Source: Calothrix anomala FACHB-343
GTDB taxonomy: Bacteria > Cyanobacteriota > Cyanobacteriia > Cyanobacteriales > Nostocaceae
Assembly: GCF_014696435.1 (NCBI RefSeq)
Contig: NZ_JACJQG010000041.1
Span: 19,814 to 83,813 of the forward strand
Reading direction: 5' to 3'
DNA length: 64,000 bases
Positions within the stretch are counted from its first letter, which is position 1, and each line of letters starts with the position of its first letter. Of the stretch, positions 46,906-56,657 are shown in pieces. Under the pieces are notes generated by a model that was not told the DNA's origin, did not search any database, and saw only the letters and a list, made by a program, of their open reading frames with translations. Made by a program: the position numbers and the translations under genes.

Positions 46906-47757
46906 ATGAATGCTGGGAATGCGTTTTTAACTAATTACCGTTTTTGGCGGCGTCGCTGGTTTTACCCGTTAGTTTCTTTGGTAGTAACCCTGAGTGTCTG
47001 TGTAACTGCACCTCTTCCGGGAAGGGCGTTTGATTTGTTACCCCTGTTATTCCAGGGAGTGCAGATACTTCAGCTATCTAATATATCCGATCGCCAAGAG
47101 GTGGATTTGGGTAAGGATATTAATCAGCAAGTTAGCAGTGAAATGCGGCTGTACCGCAATGCAGAAGTTAATCGTTATGTGGAACAAATTGGGCGACGGT
47201 TGGCGGCAAATAGCGATCGCCCTAATCTCCCTTATACATTCCAAGTAGTTGAAGATCCGGCGATTAATGCTTTTGCAACGGCGGGTGGCTATGTATATGT
47301 ACACACTGGTTTGCTCAAAGCTGCTGACAATGAAGCGGAACTAGCAAGTGTGATCGCCCATGAAATCGGTCACATTGGCGGGAAACATTTAGTCAAACAA
47401 ATGCGACAAAGAGCGATCGCTAGTGGTGTAGCTACAGCCGCAGGTTTAGATCGCAATACTGCGGTGGGTATTGGTGTAGAATTAGCACTTAACCGTCCCC
47501 GCAGTCGTCAAGATGAATTTGATGCGGATCAAAGAGGTTTAAGAACTTTGACACGTAGTGGTTACGCGCAATCAGGAATGGTTTCTTTTATGCAAAAACT
47601 GCTAGGAAGAGGTTCTACGCCGACGTTTTTAAGTACTCACCCAGCAACGAGCGATCGCATTAATTCTCTCAAACGCGCTATTAGTCAACAACCAAGCAAT
47701 GGGCGTTATGGATTAGATAATGCTGCTTATAAAGCCAATATCCGCGCCTTACTTTAA
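46906..47757 (+). CDS. M48 family zinc metallopeptidase
   Basis: 283 residues. A signal or membrane helix (WFYPLVSLVVTLSVCVTAPLPG) precedes the BepA/LoiP-like peptidase domain. The zinc motif is VIAHEIGHIGGKH (HEIGH, about residue 152) with the third ligand in DEFDADQRGLR. The Gly-rich VAAxAGLDR... segment follows. A periplasmic quality-control peptidase is likely. The C-terminus (FLSTHPATSDRINSL) is typical. Single gene. Confidence 0.93.
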   Translation: MNAGNAFLTNYRFWRRRWFYPLVSLVVTLSVCVTAPLPGRAFDLLPLLFQGVQILQLSNISDRQEVDLGKDINQQVSSEMRLYRNAEVNRYVEQIGRRLAANSDRPNLPYTFQVVEDPAINAFATAGGYVYVHTGLLKAADNEAELASVIAHEIGHIGGKHLVKQMRQRAIASGVATAAGLDRNTAVGIGVELALNRPRSRQDEFDADQRGLRTLTRSGYAQSGMVSFMQKLLGRGSTPTFLSTHPATSDRINSLKRAISQQPSNGRYGLDNAAYKANIRALL

Positions 47758-47804
47758 TTATCATCTCAATTTAAATAGTGTTTGCGGCACATTCATATAT
47801 TCTA

Positions 47805-47831
47805 TAGGGCATGGCGATGCCATGCCCCTAC
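47805..47831. repeat. Palindromic repeat, GTAGGGGCATGGC family
   Basis: TAGGGCATGGC and GCCATGCCCCTA around GAT. Related to the palindrome at 13796. It lies between convergent genes and could form a terminator-like hairpin. Confidence 0.7.
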
Positions 47832-47848
47832 CATCTTTAGCATGTTTT

Positions 47849-48610
47849 TCACGCTCGTTGCTTATTGCGGCGAGTACCTTTAATTTCATCTGGATCGATA
47901 GTGGCGATCGCGTCTTTTAAAGGTAAGGTACGCACGCACTTTTTAAACACGTTTACTTGATGTACCAGTTGATTAGTGACATCCAGTGCTGTCAACCAGC
48001 CACTGCGGGGATGATATGCACCAGTATCTATCCCTAACCAGCCTTTTCCTTGTGCTAATTGACCTGGATTCACTCCCGGAAAGGTAAAGGTAATAGTATG
48101 ACCAATAATAATTAATTTATTAGGAAAGTATGGTTTTTCCATACTGTGAAATTCTTCTCTAATCCAGCAGAATTGTTCAGCTGTTTGTTCATGCAAAGGA
48201 ATGAATGGATCTATCCCCGCATGGGTTAACCAAACATCTCCTAAATCAATATATGTAGGTAGACTTGTGAACCATTCGATATGTTCTTGGGGAATTGTTG
48301 CTTCTTGGTAACTGGCTATAGTCGCTTGTCCGCCACTGTATAACCATGCTTGCATCGCTGAAGTAGAAGCGCTACCGCCGGTTAATACATTTAATAACAT
48401 CTGTTCGTGATTTCCCAACAGACAAGGATAGTTATTTTTTTTGACAAAATCAACTACTTGGGCACTTTGGGGGCCGCGATCGATTAAGTCTCCTAGAAAA
48501 TAGAGCCGATCGTTAGACCCTGGTGCAATAGCTCCTAATAAGGTCATTAATCCTTCATATTGACCATGTACATCGCCAATTACAATTCGACGCTGGCTAG
48601 TTTCGCTCAT
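47849..48610 (-). CDS. Metallophosphoesterase (PPP-type serine/threonine phosphatase)
   Basis: 253 residues. Metal-binding motifs are GDVHGQYEGL, GDLIDRGPQS and GNHEQML near the N-terminus, with IGHTI and GIDTGA later, the bacterial PPP/ApaH-like order. It removes phosphate from proteins or cleaves dinucleoside polyphosphates; which is not decided by sequence. Single gene. Confidence 0.9.
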   Translation of the reverse strand: MSETSQRRIVIGDVHGQYEGLMTLLGAIAPGSNDRLYFLGDLIDRGPQSAQVVDFVKKNNYPCLLGNHEQMLLNVLTGGSASTSAMQAWLYSGGQATIASYQEATIPQEHIEWFTSLPTYIDLGDVWLTHAGIDPFIPLHEQTAEQFCWIREEFHSMEKPYFPNKLIIIGHTITFTFPGVNPGQLAQGKGWLGIDTGAYHPRSGWLTALDVTNQLVHQVNVFKKCVRTLPLKDAIATIDPDEIKGTRRNKQRA

Positions 48611-48771
48611 TTGCTCTTAGCTGAAATGATAGTGCCCACTAATTTTGCTACAGTCTTACCTGTGCAGTTTTCCCAAAATAGATAATAATTTTTTGAGAAA
48701 GTTTGTTTTTATTCTATTCTATTTATACAGGTAGTTGAAATAGATATTGTTGCAGATTTGAACTAGTAAAA

Positions 48772-49587
48772 CTACATATAACTAATCCAATCACTCCAGC
48801 TACCAGCATAGAGTTTACCTGTAGAAATACCTGCTAATTTTAATGAAAGTAAATTTACGCAAGCGGTTACACCAGAACCACAATAAACGATAATTTCTTC
48901 AATTGTAGCTAAGTTTTCCCACCTGCGACGTTGTTCTATTGGTGACAGTAAATATCCGGTAGAATCTGTAACTTCTTGCCAAGGATAGTTAACTGCACCG
49001 GGAATATGACCGGCTATTTTATCGATTGGTTCCCGTTCACCTCGGTAGCGATCGCTCTCTCGAGAATCTACCAAAGCTACCTCTGGTAAATCCTTTTTAC
49101 TTTTGACGCCATGAATATCTACTACCATATCTGTTTGAATTTGCGGTACAAAGGTAGCAGTTTGGGGTTGTGGAATCACATTTGTCAAGGGATAATTAGC
49201 TTTTTGCCATCCCGTAAATCCACCATCGAGGACAGCTACATTGTCATGTCCTAAATATTGCAGTAGCCACCATAACCGCGAGGCAAAGGCGAAACGGGAA
49301 TCATCATAAGCTACTACTAAGGTTTCTTGAAAATTTACCCCAATTTCTGCTAATTTCTGCGCTAAATCCTCAGGATTGGGTAAAGGATGTCTCCCGCCAT
49401 GTTCTGTGACAGGACTGGAAAGATCCTGATTTAAGTCGAGATAATAAGCGCCTGGTATATGGCTGGCTTCATATTGTTGGCGTCCTAGTTGTGGATCTCC
49501 CAGAGAAAAGCGACAATCAACGATCGCAACTTGCGGATCGTTTAAATGTTCAAGTAACCAGGCTGGTGAAATAATTAAATTTGTCAT
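48772..49587 (-). CDS. Thiosulfate / 3-mercaptopyruvate sulfurtransferase
   Basis: 271 residues with two rhodanese domains. The first is inactive (DDSRFAFASRLWW in place of the Cys loop). The second has the catalytic Cys in IVYCGSGVTACVN (about residue 236); CGSGVT is the loop type of 3-mercaptopyruvate sulfurtransferases. It moves sulfane sulfur to cyanide or thiols. The start is followed upstream by TCAATGG heptamers and a REP. Confidence 0.92.
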   Translation of the reverse strand: MTNLIISPAWLLEHLNDPQVAIVDCRFSLGDPQLGRQQYEASHIPGAYYLDLNQDLSSPVTEHGGRHPLPNPEDLAQKLAEIGVNFQETLVVAYDDSRFAFASRLWWLLQYLGHDNVAVLDGGFTGWQKANYPLTNVIPQPQTATFVPQIQTDMVVDIHGVKSKKDLPEVALVDSRESDRYRGEREPIDKIAGHIPGAVNYPWQEVTDSTGYLLSPIEQRRRWENLATIEEIIVYCGSGVTACVNLLSLKLAGISTGKLYAGSWSDWISYM

Positions 49588-49647
49588 TGGTCAATGGTCA
49601 ATAGTCAATGGTCAATGGTCAGAGACGCGATGAATCGCGTCTGTACA
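49588..49647. repeat. TCAATGG heptamers plus REP element
   Basis: Four heptamers (49588-49620), then a REP with arms AGACGCGAT/ATCGCGTCT around GA and a GTAC-like foot. Lies at the divergent starts of the sulfurtransferase and methyltransferase genes. Confidence 0.8.
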
Positions 49648-49698
49648 ATTGTCTCCCTTGTCCTCCTTGTCCCCTTCGTTCTCGTTGCGATTTTGAAA

Positions 49699-50595
49699 AT
49701 GCCAGATTTTGAGCAATTTATCCCCCAAACTACGGCAGATGGTTCTTTTACTTTTACTTCTCAAGAGTTTGGCGAAGACTTTCATAGTCGTTATGGAGCC
49801 AAGCAGGAGAGTTTTCAGAAGTTTGCAGTGCCGACGCAACTTGCTGAACGCGCGCAAAAATCAGGATTGCGGCTGTTGGACATTTGTTATGGTCTAGGAT
49901 ACAACACGGCAGCAGCTTTGCAGACGATTTGGGAAATAAATCCCGGTTGTCATATTGAAGTCATGGCTTTGGAACTTAATCCGAATGTTCCCCAAGCAGC
50001 GATCGCTCATGGTTTATTTGATAACTGGGACTATAAATATACCGATATTTTGCATCAGCTAGCTTTTGAGTATGAAGTGCAACAACCGCACCTCAAAGCT
50101 AAGTTAATCATTGGCGATGCCAGAAATTCAATTGCTTTACTCCAAAAGTCTGGTTTTTTAGCTGATGCTATTTTTCTCGATCCGTTTTCACCGCCTCAGT
50201 GTCCTCAGTTATGGACTGTGGAGTTCCTTGAGCTAGTTGCTCGGTGTTTGCACTCTGATGGTATTCTGGCTACTTATTCCTGCGCTGCTGCTGTGCGCGC
50301 GGCTTTATTGGCTGCTGGTTTAATTATCGCTTCTACTCCACCTGTAGGTAGGCGATCGCCTGGTACGGTTGCAGTACATCAGGGATATTCTGGTATTTTA
50401 GCGCTTCCACCACTTTCTCAGGCAGAAACCGAGCATTTGCTCACCCGTGCGGCTATTCCCTACCGAGATCCTCAATTGCAAGATGTCGCTGATGTCATTT
50501 TGCAGCGACGACAACAAGAACAACAAGCTTCTTCTCTAGAGTCTACTTCTAGCTGGCGTAAAAGATGGCTGTTAGACAGTGCGGCTAGCAATTGA
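49699..50595 (+). CDS. MnmC-like SAM-dependent methyltransferase (DUF752)
   Basis: 298 residues from ATG 49699 (MPDFEQFIPQT). The frame is open further upstream but only through REP and heptamer sequence, so I reject the longer start. The SAM site is LLDICYGLGYNTAAAL; DAIFLDPFSPPQCPQLWTVEFL is the DUF752 signature seen in the methyltransferase half of MnmC, which makes the wobble modification mnm5U34 in tRNA. The FAD-dependent half is missing, as in cyanobacterial homologues. Confidence 0.88.
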   Translation: MPDFEQFIPQTTADGSFTFTSQEFGEDFHSRYGAKQESFQKFAVPTQLAERAQKSGLRLLDICYGLGYNTAAALQTIWEINPGCHIEVMALELNPNVPQAAIAHGLFDNWDYKYTDILHQLAFEYEVQQPHLKAKLIIGDARNSIALLQKSGFLADAIFLDPFSPPQCPQLWTVEFLELVARCLHSDGILATYSCAAAVRAALLAAGLIIASTPPVGRRSPGTVAVHQGYSGILALPPLSQAETEHLLTRAAIPYRDPQLQDVADVILQRRQQEQQASSLESTSSWRKRWLLDSAASN

Positions 50596-51578
50596 CATAT
50601 CAAACGCTTTTTAATTCTCTATTCAAAGAAAAATAAATTTTTAGATCGAGAGTTTTTTGCTACATAGCTGATATTTTATAGGTAACGAGAAGCCAAGCTT
50701 TTTGAAATATCAAAAATACATTCTCGTTCGGTATAAATCCAATGAGTAATTGTGCTAAATTACAGTGTTTAGTAGGGGTTGAGATTGGTGTAACAGTTTG
50801 CCGAGAAAGCTTTTTCGCTCCACATCCCCAATCGCAATCTCAAGTTGATATTAATTGGTGAACTAGCGTGACACTTTGTAGTAATCAAGATCATGAGTCT
50901 GTGTGTTTTAAATCACGCCAATATAGCCATAATTTAGAAGATAATGGATCAGAGCTAATTAGCGAAATTACTTAGTAGTCTCAACAAACTCAATAATTGC
51001 AATTCTCACACGTACTTAGAAATAAGGATAGCAAATTCCAAAAGGTTAAATCTACGAAGTGTTGCAACATTTCTTTGAAAAAATTCCTTGTGGGTAGGTA
51101 TATAATCTCAAAATCTCAGCGCTCGCTGATATCAAAACGGTAGATTGCCGGTGAGATATAGACTCTAAATGGTTGACTGCCACTTTAACTAGGAGAAACG
51201 CCAGGAGCTAAGTGGTTATCTTTGGTTCTGAAAAAGATTTGGTTTGACTCACTTATCTAAATTAGTAATTGGAGATTTTACGCAATCCCCTGTGGTAGTA
51301 TCAAGGCAAATATCCGTAGAAGGGCGGATTGCATATTTAAGTGAATTTCTTTCCCAACAATCAAGAATCTGAGAGACTATTGAAGTTTATTGAATTTTTT
51401 CAATAAATATTAAAAAAAATAATGCATCTAAGTTTGAAAGAGATGTATATGCAAAATAAAAAAAATTTGTATAATAATGGCTGACTGTAATTATGCAAAT
51501 ACTAGTACTAAACTTAAATATTTTATTTTGAAAACCTAACAACTGTTGACGTTTTTGGAAAAAAACTGGAGCAATTCT
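50596..51578. other. 983-bp gap without gene
   Basis: The longest gene-free stretch outside the repeat region. It is A/T rich, has no long frame and no repeat of the families seen elsewhere. I cannot identify an RNA gene in it. It may hold the regulatory region of the HD-GYP regulator or an unknown small RNA. Confidence 0.4.
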
Positions 51579-52808
51579 GTGATTGAATGGGAACCCAAGC
51601 ATACAAACTCTACCGAAATTCTCGTTAATGGGTCTAACCCCCTAAACAAATTAACGAATATAAGCGCCAATCATTCCTTAGAATTAAAAAGTGTAGAGGG
51701 TGATTCAATAAGCTTATCTCCAGGGGATTTGATGCTGGAAAAAACCCCAGGGTTGGCTTCTTTAATGCAACAAACAAATTTCAAGACTCATGACAAATCA
51801 TTAGATTTAAAAACATCGCCAGTCCAAAGTTCTCAAGTTAATACCTGGGATACGGATTTACCAAAAATTTTAGTAGTTGATGACCATGCTGCAAGTCGGA
51901 TGACTGCTGTTGCACTGTTAGGTATGGAAGGATACGAGGTTATTGAAGCTGACAGTGGTTCTATGGCAGTGAATATAGTTGCACAGCAACAACCAGATTT
52001 GATTTTACTGGATGTAATGATGCCAGGGATGGATGGGTTTGAAGTCTGCCAAATCCTCAAACAAAACGAGCATACAAGGCTGATTCCCGTCATTTTTATT
52101 ACAGCATTAAACGATAGGCGATCGCGTATCCGGGGTATTGAAGTTGGCGCAGATGATTTTCTCACCAAACCCTTCGATCGGGTAGAACTAGTAGCGCGTG
52201 TTAAATCCTTAGTTCGTCAGAAGCGGTTGAATGAAGACTTAGATCATGCAGAAAAAGTACTGTTTTCCGTGGCGATGGCGATTGAAAGTCGAGATCCGAA
52301 TACTGGCGATCATTGCGAACGCTTGGTAAAACTCGGACAAGCCTTTGGTGAATACCTTTGTCTTTCACGCAACCAAATTCGGGATTTGATGTGGGGTGGT
52401 TATCTGCATGATATTGGTAAAGTAGGTATACCTGACGCAGTGCTGTTGAAAAAAGGTAAACTCACCCCCGAAGAATGGGAGATTATGAGACAGCATGTTT
52501 CCATTGGGGAGAAAATCTGTCAACCATTACGCAGTATGCGCGGTGTAATTCCCATTATTCGCCATCACCACGAGCGCTGGGACGGAACTGGTTACCCTGA
52601 TGGTTTGCAAGGTAATGATATTCCCTATCTAGCACAAGTGTTTCAAATCATTGATATTTATGATGCTCTCACCAGCGAACGACCTTACAAAAAGAGTTTT
52701 ACGCCAGAGGAAGCACTTAAGATCATGCTAGAAGAAACTCAATCTGGTTGGCGCAATCCCGAACTAGTGCAGCAGTTTGTCGATTTCATCACCAAAAGAG
52801 CAGCTTAG
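51579..52808 (+). CDS. Response regulator with HD-GYP phosphodiesterase domain
   Basis: 409 residues from GTG 51579, chosen because GGAG lies seven bases upstream; the frame extends a little further to a TTG. About 95 unstructured residues precede a receiver domain (LVVDDHAASRMTAVALL, phosphoacceptor Asp in LILLDVMMPGMDG near residue 143, TKPFDRVELVARV). An HD-GYP domain follows (YLHDIGKVGIPDAVLLKKG, then IIRHHHERWDGTGYPDGL), which hydrolyses cyclic di-GMP. This is the RpfG class. No partner kinase is adjacent. Confidence 0.92.
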   Translation: MIEWEPKHTNSTEILVNGSNPLNKLTNISANHSLELKSVEGDSISLSPGDLMLEKTPGLASLMQQTNFKTHDKSLDLKTSPVQSSQVNTWDTDLPKILVVDDHAASRMTAVALLGMEGYEVIEADSGSMAVNIVAQQQPDLILLDVMMPGMDGFEVCQILKQNEHTRLIPVIFITALNDRRSRIRGIEVGADDFLTKPFDRVELVARVKSLVRQKRLNEDLDHAEKVLFSVAMAIESRDPNTGDHCERLVKLGQAFGEYLCLSRNQIRDLMWGGYLHDIGKVGIPDAVLLKKGKLTPEEWEIMRQHVSIGEKICQPLRSMRGVIPIIRHHHERWDGTGYPDGLQGNDIPYLAQVFQIIDIYDALTSERPYKKSFTPEEALKIMLEETQSGWRNPELVQQFVDFITKRAA

Positions 52809-52879
52809 GATTCTGGATAAGCAATAAACAGTTGCAGCAAGTTGAAGTTAGGCTAGTTATGATCGATATCAAAAGATAT

Positions 52880-52895
52880 TTCAATTAAAGTTGAT
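52880..52895. promoter_or_regulatory. Operator-like palindrome at the arsR1 start
   Basis: TTCAA-N6-TTGAT, nine of ten positions of the ATCAA-N6-TTGAT motif found upstream of pstS, overlapping the arsR1 start codon. This fits autoregulation. The motif agrees, as far as I remember it, with the ArsR site of the Synechocystis arsBHC operon. Confidence 0.5.
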
Positions 52896-53211
52896 GGATT
52901 CTTTAACTAGTTTAACTTCTGAGGCGATCGCAGCTGGCTTTCACGCGCTGTCTGAACCTTTGCGGATTCAGGTTTTGGAACTGCTGCGCGAGCAAGAACT
53001 GTGTGTATGTGACTTGTGTGCAACTTTAGGCGTCCCCCAGTCTAAGCTGTCTTTTCACCTGAAAACTCTCAAAGAAGCTGGCTTAGTGCGATCGCGTCAA
53101 GAAGGACGTTGGATTTACTACAGTTTGAATGTAGCTCAATTTGTGGTTTTAGAGCAATATTTATCTGATTATCGCCGTCTAGCTAAAATCTCACCCGCCC
53201 GCTCCTGCTAA
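52894..53211 (+). CDS. arsR: ArsR/SmtB family arsenical repressor
   Basis: 105 residues from ATG 52894. Winged helix-turn-helix with the arsenite-binding Cys motif ELCVCDLCATLG in the helix before the recognition helix (VPQSKLSFHLKTLKEAGLV), as in classical ArsR of plasmid R773. EGRWIYYSLN is the wing. It represses the ars genes until As(III) or Sb(III) binds. First gene of the arsenic island. Confidence 0.93.
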   Translation: MDSLTSLTSEAIAAGFHALSEPLRIQVLELLREQELCVCDLCATLGVPQSKLSFHLKTLKEAGLVRSRQEGRWIYYSLNVAQFVVLEQYLSDYRRLAKISPARSC

Positions 53212-53226
53212 AATGTTCTGGTATCT

Positions 53227-53242
53227 ATCAAGTTTTGTTAAT
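53227..53242. promoter_or_regulatory. Degenerate ArsR-type palindrome after arsR1
   Basis: ATCAA-GTTTTG-TTAAT, nine of ten positions. It is in the same position relative to arsR1 as the perfect site is to the arsR fragment at 54121, so both belong to the duplicated block. Confidence 0.45.
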
Positions 53243-53286
53243 AAATATTTTTTTTAATAAAACTTAAACCCTTGGAGCAAATTCAC

Positions 53287-54051
53287 ATGACAGCTAAAAC
53301 AGCTAATTACACTTCACAGTATTTCACAAGTAAAATTTTTGAAACTGATTATGCTACTTTAGCTGCGGTAATTATTGAACTTTATCATCCTCAAACAGTA
53401 GTTGAATTTGGCTGTGGGCCAGGTCATCTCAGTCGAGAGCTAGCGCAACGTGGAGTCCAGGTTACATGTGTAGATGGTTACTCTCAGCCAAACTTTGCTG
53501 GACTTTCAGTTGAATTTTATCCACTTGATTTAAATGACTCTGTGGCAATTAAAAAGCTGTTTGAGCATAAGCAATTTGATTTGTCAATATGCTTAGAAGT
53601 AGCCGAACATTTAGAGGAAGAAAGCTCACAGGCTTTAGTTAAGTGGTTGACTCAAGTTGCTCCTATAGTAATATTTTCAGCAGCTGTTCCTAATCAAAAG
53701 GGACGCGGACATATTAATTTGCAAACCCGCGAATACTGGCACAATATATTTTCTCAAAGAGAGTTTGTCATAGCTGACCGTATACGGGAAAAATTGCGCA
53801 ATTCTAATATTGCGCCCTGGTATCGATATAACGTTATTGATTATATCCAAATTCAGCACCCTCAAGCTCCAAATTTAGCTGATGTACTTCCTCGTTTAAT
53901 TGCTTCAGAATCAGCCGCAGCATCAGGTTTTTATGACGAATATAACAAGCGACTTGACGCAGAAGAGCATCTCAAGTCTGCTCCTACACCGTTATCTAAA
54001 CTTGTGAATCAGCTAGGTAGTTTTGCTAAAGGTCTACTTCGTAGAAGTTAA
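53287..54051 (+). CDS. Class I SAM-dependent methyltransferase inserted in the ars island
   Basis: 254 residues from ATG 53287 with GGAG ten bases upstream. SAM motif I is VVEFGCGPGHLSRELAQRG; the acidic loop CLEVAEHLEEESS and HINLQTREYWHNIF resemble methyltransferases of polysaccharide and small-molecule clusters. It lacks the Cys residues of arsenite methyltransferase ArsM, so it is not an arsenic gene by motif. It lies between arsR1 and a fragment of a second arsR, inside direct repeats of about 160 bases, which suggests arrival by duplication or insertion. Confidence 0.85.
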   Translation: MTAKTANYTSQYFTSKIFETDYATLAAVIIELYHPQTVVEFGCGPGHLSRELAQRGVQVTCVDGYSQPNFAGLSVEFYPLDLNDSVAIKKLFEHKQFDLSICLEVAEHLEEESSQALVKWLTQVAPIVIFSAAVPNQKGRGHINLQTREYWHNIFSQREFVIADRIREKLRNSNIAPWYRYNVIDYIQIQHPQAPNLADVLPRLIASESAAASGFYDEYNKRLDAEEHLKSAPTPLSKLVNQLGSFAKGLLRRS

Positions 54052-54120
54052 ATCATCTTGCTTGATTGTCAGTCCATATTCAGGTTATTAACTTAGGGTT
54101 ATCAATCCCTCAGTTAATAC

Positions 54121-54276
54121 CTTAAAGAAGCTGACTAAGTGCGATCGCGTCAAGAAGGACGTTGGATTTACTACAGCCTGAATGTGGCTAAATTTCTCGT
54201 TCTAGAAGAATATTTATCTGATTATCGCCGCCTAGCTAAAATCTCACCTGCTCGACCCTGTGAAAATTACCAATAG
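54121..54276 (+). pseudogene. 3' fragment of a second arsR
   Basis: 52 codons matching the C-terminal half of arsR1: LKEAD, then a stop where arsR1 has GL, then VRSRQEGRWIYYSLNVA, LSDYRRLAKISPAR and a different tail (PCENYQ). DNA identity to 53060-53205 is high. There is no start codon and no DNA-binding N-terminal half. It marks an old arsR that once lay directly before the pstS-like gene. Confidence 0.85.
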
Positions 54277-54279
54277 TAC

Positions 54280-54295
54280 ATCAAGTTTTTTTGAT
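54280..54295. promoter_or_regulatory. Perfect ArsR-type operator upstream of the pstS-like gene
   Basis: ATCAA-GTTTTT-TTGAT, a perfect palindrome four bases after the arsR fragment. Likely the operator of the main ars transcript. Confidence 0.6.
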
Positions 54296-54333
54296 GAATT
54301 TTTATATCTTGGTAGTTGACAAGACACGGACAT

Positions 54334-54349
54334 ATCAAGTTTTATTGAA
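54334..54349. promoter_or_regulatory. Second ArsR-type operator
   Basis: ATCAA-GTTTTA-TTGAA, nine of ten positions, 54 bases from the first (start to start). The pair precedes the pstS-like gene by 42-110 bases. Two repeated sites are also described for the Synechocystis arsBHC promoter. Confidence 0.55.
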
Positions 54350-54390
54350 ATGAGACTGATAAAAATTTAGCCACAACACAGGGTGGAAAG

Positions 54391-55452
54391 ATGGAAGCCA
54401 AAATCAAGCAATTGGCTCTCGCACTGGGAATGGTGACTTTAGTTAGTAGTTGTGCAGGTAGCTCAACTTCTAGTACCGAAAGTCAACAGCCCTCAAATGC
54501 TATTGAAGCTAGTAATATTACCAAAGCTGGCACGAAGATAAGAATTGATGGTTCTAGTACGGTATATCCAATTACCCAAGCGATCGCTAAAGAGTTTCCC
54601 AAAGACTCCAATGACAAGCTGCAAGTAGAATTAAAATTTTCTGGGACTACAGGCGGATTTGAAAAATTCTGCGCTGGCGAAACAGATATCAACAACGCCT
54701 CCCGACCGATTTTGCTCTCAGAGATGGAAACTTGCAAGAAAAATGGCGTTGGTTACATAGAACTTCCTATTGCTTTTGATGCCCTTACCGTTGCTGTTCA
54801 TCCGCAAAATAACTGGGCAAAAGATATCACCGTTGCAGAATTAAAGAAGATTTGGGAACCTGCGGCTGAAGGTAAAATCACCAAATGGAACCAAATACGC
54901 TCATCTTGGCCAGATCGCCCTATAAATTTGTATGGTGCTGGTAAAAAATCTGGTACTTTTGACTACTTTACAGAAGCAATTGTAGGTAAAGCTAGATCAT
55001 CTCGTAATGACTATACAGCTAGTGAAGATGATGAAGTATTGGTAGAGGAGATACGCAAAGATCCCAACGCATTGGGGTACTTTGGCTATGCATATTACGA
55101 AAAACATCAAGATAAGTTAAAAGCACTCTCCATTGATAACGGAAAAGGTGCCGTATTGCCATCACGTCAAGCTGTAGAGAAAGCTCAGTATCAACCACTG
55201 TCTCGGCCTTTGTTTATCTATATCAATCCTCAGTCTTTACCAAACAGAGGAGCGCTATATACGTTCACAGATTTCTATATTAAGAACGCACCACAAGCAG
55301 TCAGTTCTGTGGGGTATATACCTTTACCAGATGATGGCTACCAAATTAATTTTGTTCACTTGTATAAGGGCAAAGTTGGAACAGTTTTTGATGGGAAAGC
55401 AGAAATGAACTTAACAATTGGTGAGTTGTTACGCAAAGAAGCGAAATTTTAG
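54391..55452 (+). CDS. PstS-like periplasmic phosphate/arsenate-binding lipoprotein
   Basis: 353 residues. Lipobox signal LVSSCAGSS (Cys about residue 21). The phosphate-binding signature is [16 protein letters not shown] and [25 protein letters not shown], as in PstS/SphX. No pstCAB genes follow. A PstS-like gene inside an ars operon is known in cyanobacteria and other bacteria; it may trap arsenate or phosphate in the periplasm. Which anion it prefers cannot be told from sequence. Confidence 0.88.
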   Translation: MEAKIKQLALALGMVTLVSSCAGSSTSSTESQQPSNAIEASNITKAGTKIRIDGSSTVYPITQAIAKEFPKDSNDKLQVELKFSGTTGGFEKFCAGETDINNASRPILLSEMETCKKNGVGYIELPIAFDALTVAVHPQNNWAKDITVAELKKIWEPAAEGKITKWNQIRSSWPDRPINLYGAGKKSGTFDYFTEAIVGKARSSRNDYTASEDDEVLVEEIRKDPNALGYFGYAYYEKHQDKLKALSIDNGKGAVLPSRQAVEKAQYQPLSRPLFIYINPQSLPNRGALYTFTDFYIKNAPQAVSSVGYIPLPDDGYQINFVHLYKGKVGTVFDGKAEMNLTIGELLRKEAKF

Positions 55453-55481
55453 CAATTCTTGTTAATTGTAGGTTAATTTCA

Positions 55482-56633
55482 ATGAATGATAATTCACAAA
55501 TTAGTACAGCCCGAATCAAAGCAGGAAGCAATCTGAGCTTTTTTGAAAAATACCTTACTGTTTGGGTATTTTTATGTATCTTTGTCGGAATTTTCTTAGG
55601 TAGATTATTTCCAGGGATAGCAGTAGCTCTTGATGCTATGAGTGTGTATCAAGTCTCTATTCCTATTGCTGTATGTTTGTTTTTCATGATGTATCCCATC
55701 ATGGTAAAAATTGACTTTACACAAGCAGCAAATGCTATCCGCGCCCCTAAGCCAGTGATTCTTACCTTAGTAGTGAATTGGTTAATTAAACCATTCACAA
55801 TGGTGATATTTGCGCAATTCTTTTTAGGCTGGTTATTTCGTCCTTTGATAAGCACAACAGAGGTGATTCGTGGGAGCGAAGTTACACTGGCTAATTCCTA
55901 CATTGCTGGTACCATTTTATTAGGAATTGCGCCTTGTACAGCGATGGTGTTGATGTGGGGATATCTATCCTACGGTAACCAGGGACACACTTTAATTATG
56001 GTGGCAGTAAATTCTCTGGCAATGCTGTTTTTATATGCACCCTTGGGGAGATGGTTATTAGCAGCGAATGATTTAACTGTGCCTTGGGAAACCATTGTTT
56101 TGTCCGTATTAATTTATGTGGGCTTACCTTTAGCAGCAGGGATGTACAGCCGTTACTGGATTTTTAAATACAAAGGTAAAGTGTGGTTTGAAAGCAGATT
56201 TCTCAAGTATCTGACTCCAGTGGCAATTACGGCTTTATTGCTAACTTTGGTACTGTTATTTGCATTCAAGGGTGAACTAATAGTTAACAATCCCTTGCAT
56301 ATTTTATTAATTGCTGTACCACTGTTTATCCAAACTAATTTTATATTTTTAATTAGTTATGTAGCGGCATTAAAGCTGAATTTATCCTACGAAGATGCAG
56401 CACCAGCAGCATTAATTGGAGCTAGTAATCATTTTGAAGTTGCTATTGCCACGGCTGTCATGTTATTTGGTTTAAATTCAGGTGCAGCACTGGCTACAGT
56501 AGTCGGGGTTTTAATCGAAGTTCCAGTGATGTTAATGTTAGTTGAATTTTGTAAGCGGACAGCAGCATGGTTTCCACGAGAGCCGCAAAAAGCAACATTA
56601 CCAGATCCGCGTTGTTTTGGAGCTTTTAAATAA
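55482..56633 (+). CDS. acr3: ACR3 family arsenite efflux permease
   Basis: 383 residues with about ten membrane helices. ACR3 marks are the conserved Cys in [22 protein letters not shown], the later [22 protein letters not shown], and [19 protein letters not shown]. It exports As(III) using the proton gradient. It lies 29 bases after the pstS-like gene and 24 before the phosphatase gene, one operon. Confidence 0.96.
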   Translation: MNDNSQISTARIKAGSNLSFFEKYLTVWVFLCIFVGIFLGRLFPGIAVALDAMSVYQVSIPIAVCLFFMMYPIMVKIDFTQAANAIRAPKPVILTLVVNWLIKPFTMVIFAQFFLGWLFRPLISTTEVIRGSEVTLANSYIAGTILLGIAPCTAMVLMWGYLSYGNQGHTLIMVAVNSLAMLFLYAPLGRWLLAANDLTVPWETIVLSVLIYVGLPLAAGMYSRYWIFKYKGKVWFESRFLKYLTPVAITALLLTLVLLFAFKGELIVNNPLHILLIAVPLFIQTNFIFLISYVAALKLNLSYEDAAPAALIGASNHFEVAIATAVMLFGLNSGAALATVVGVLIEVPVMLMLVEFCKRTAAWFPREPQKATLPDPRCFGAFK

Positions 56634-56657
56634 CAACCTAATGAAAGGCTCGAACCA

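Noticed and set aside
49594-49698. Longer start for the MnmC-like gene
   Set aside because: Encoded by heptamers and a REP; homology begins at MPDFEQ.
53287-54051. Arsenite methyltransferase ArsM
   Set aside because: Only the general SAM motif matches; the conserved Cys residues of ArsM are missing.
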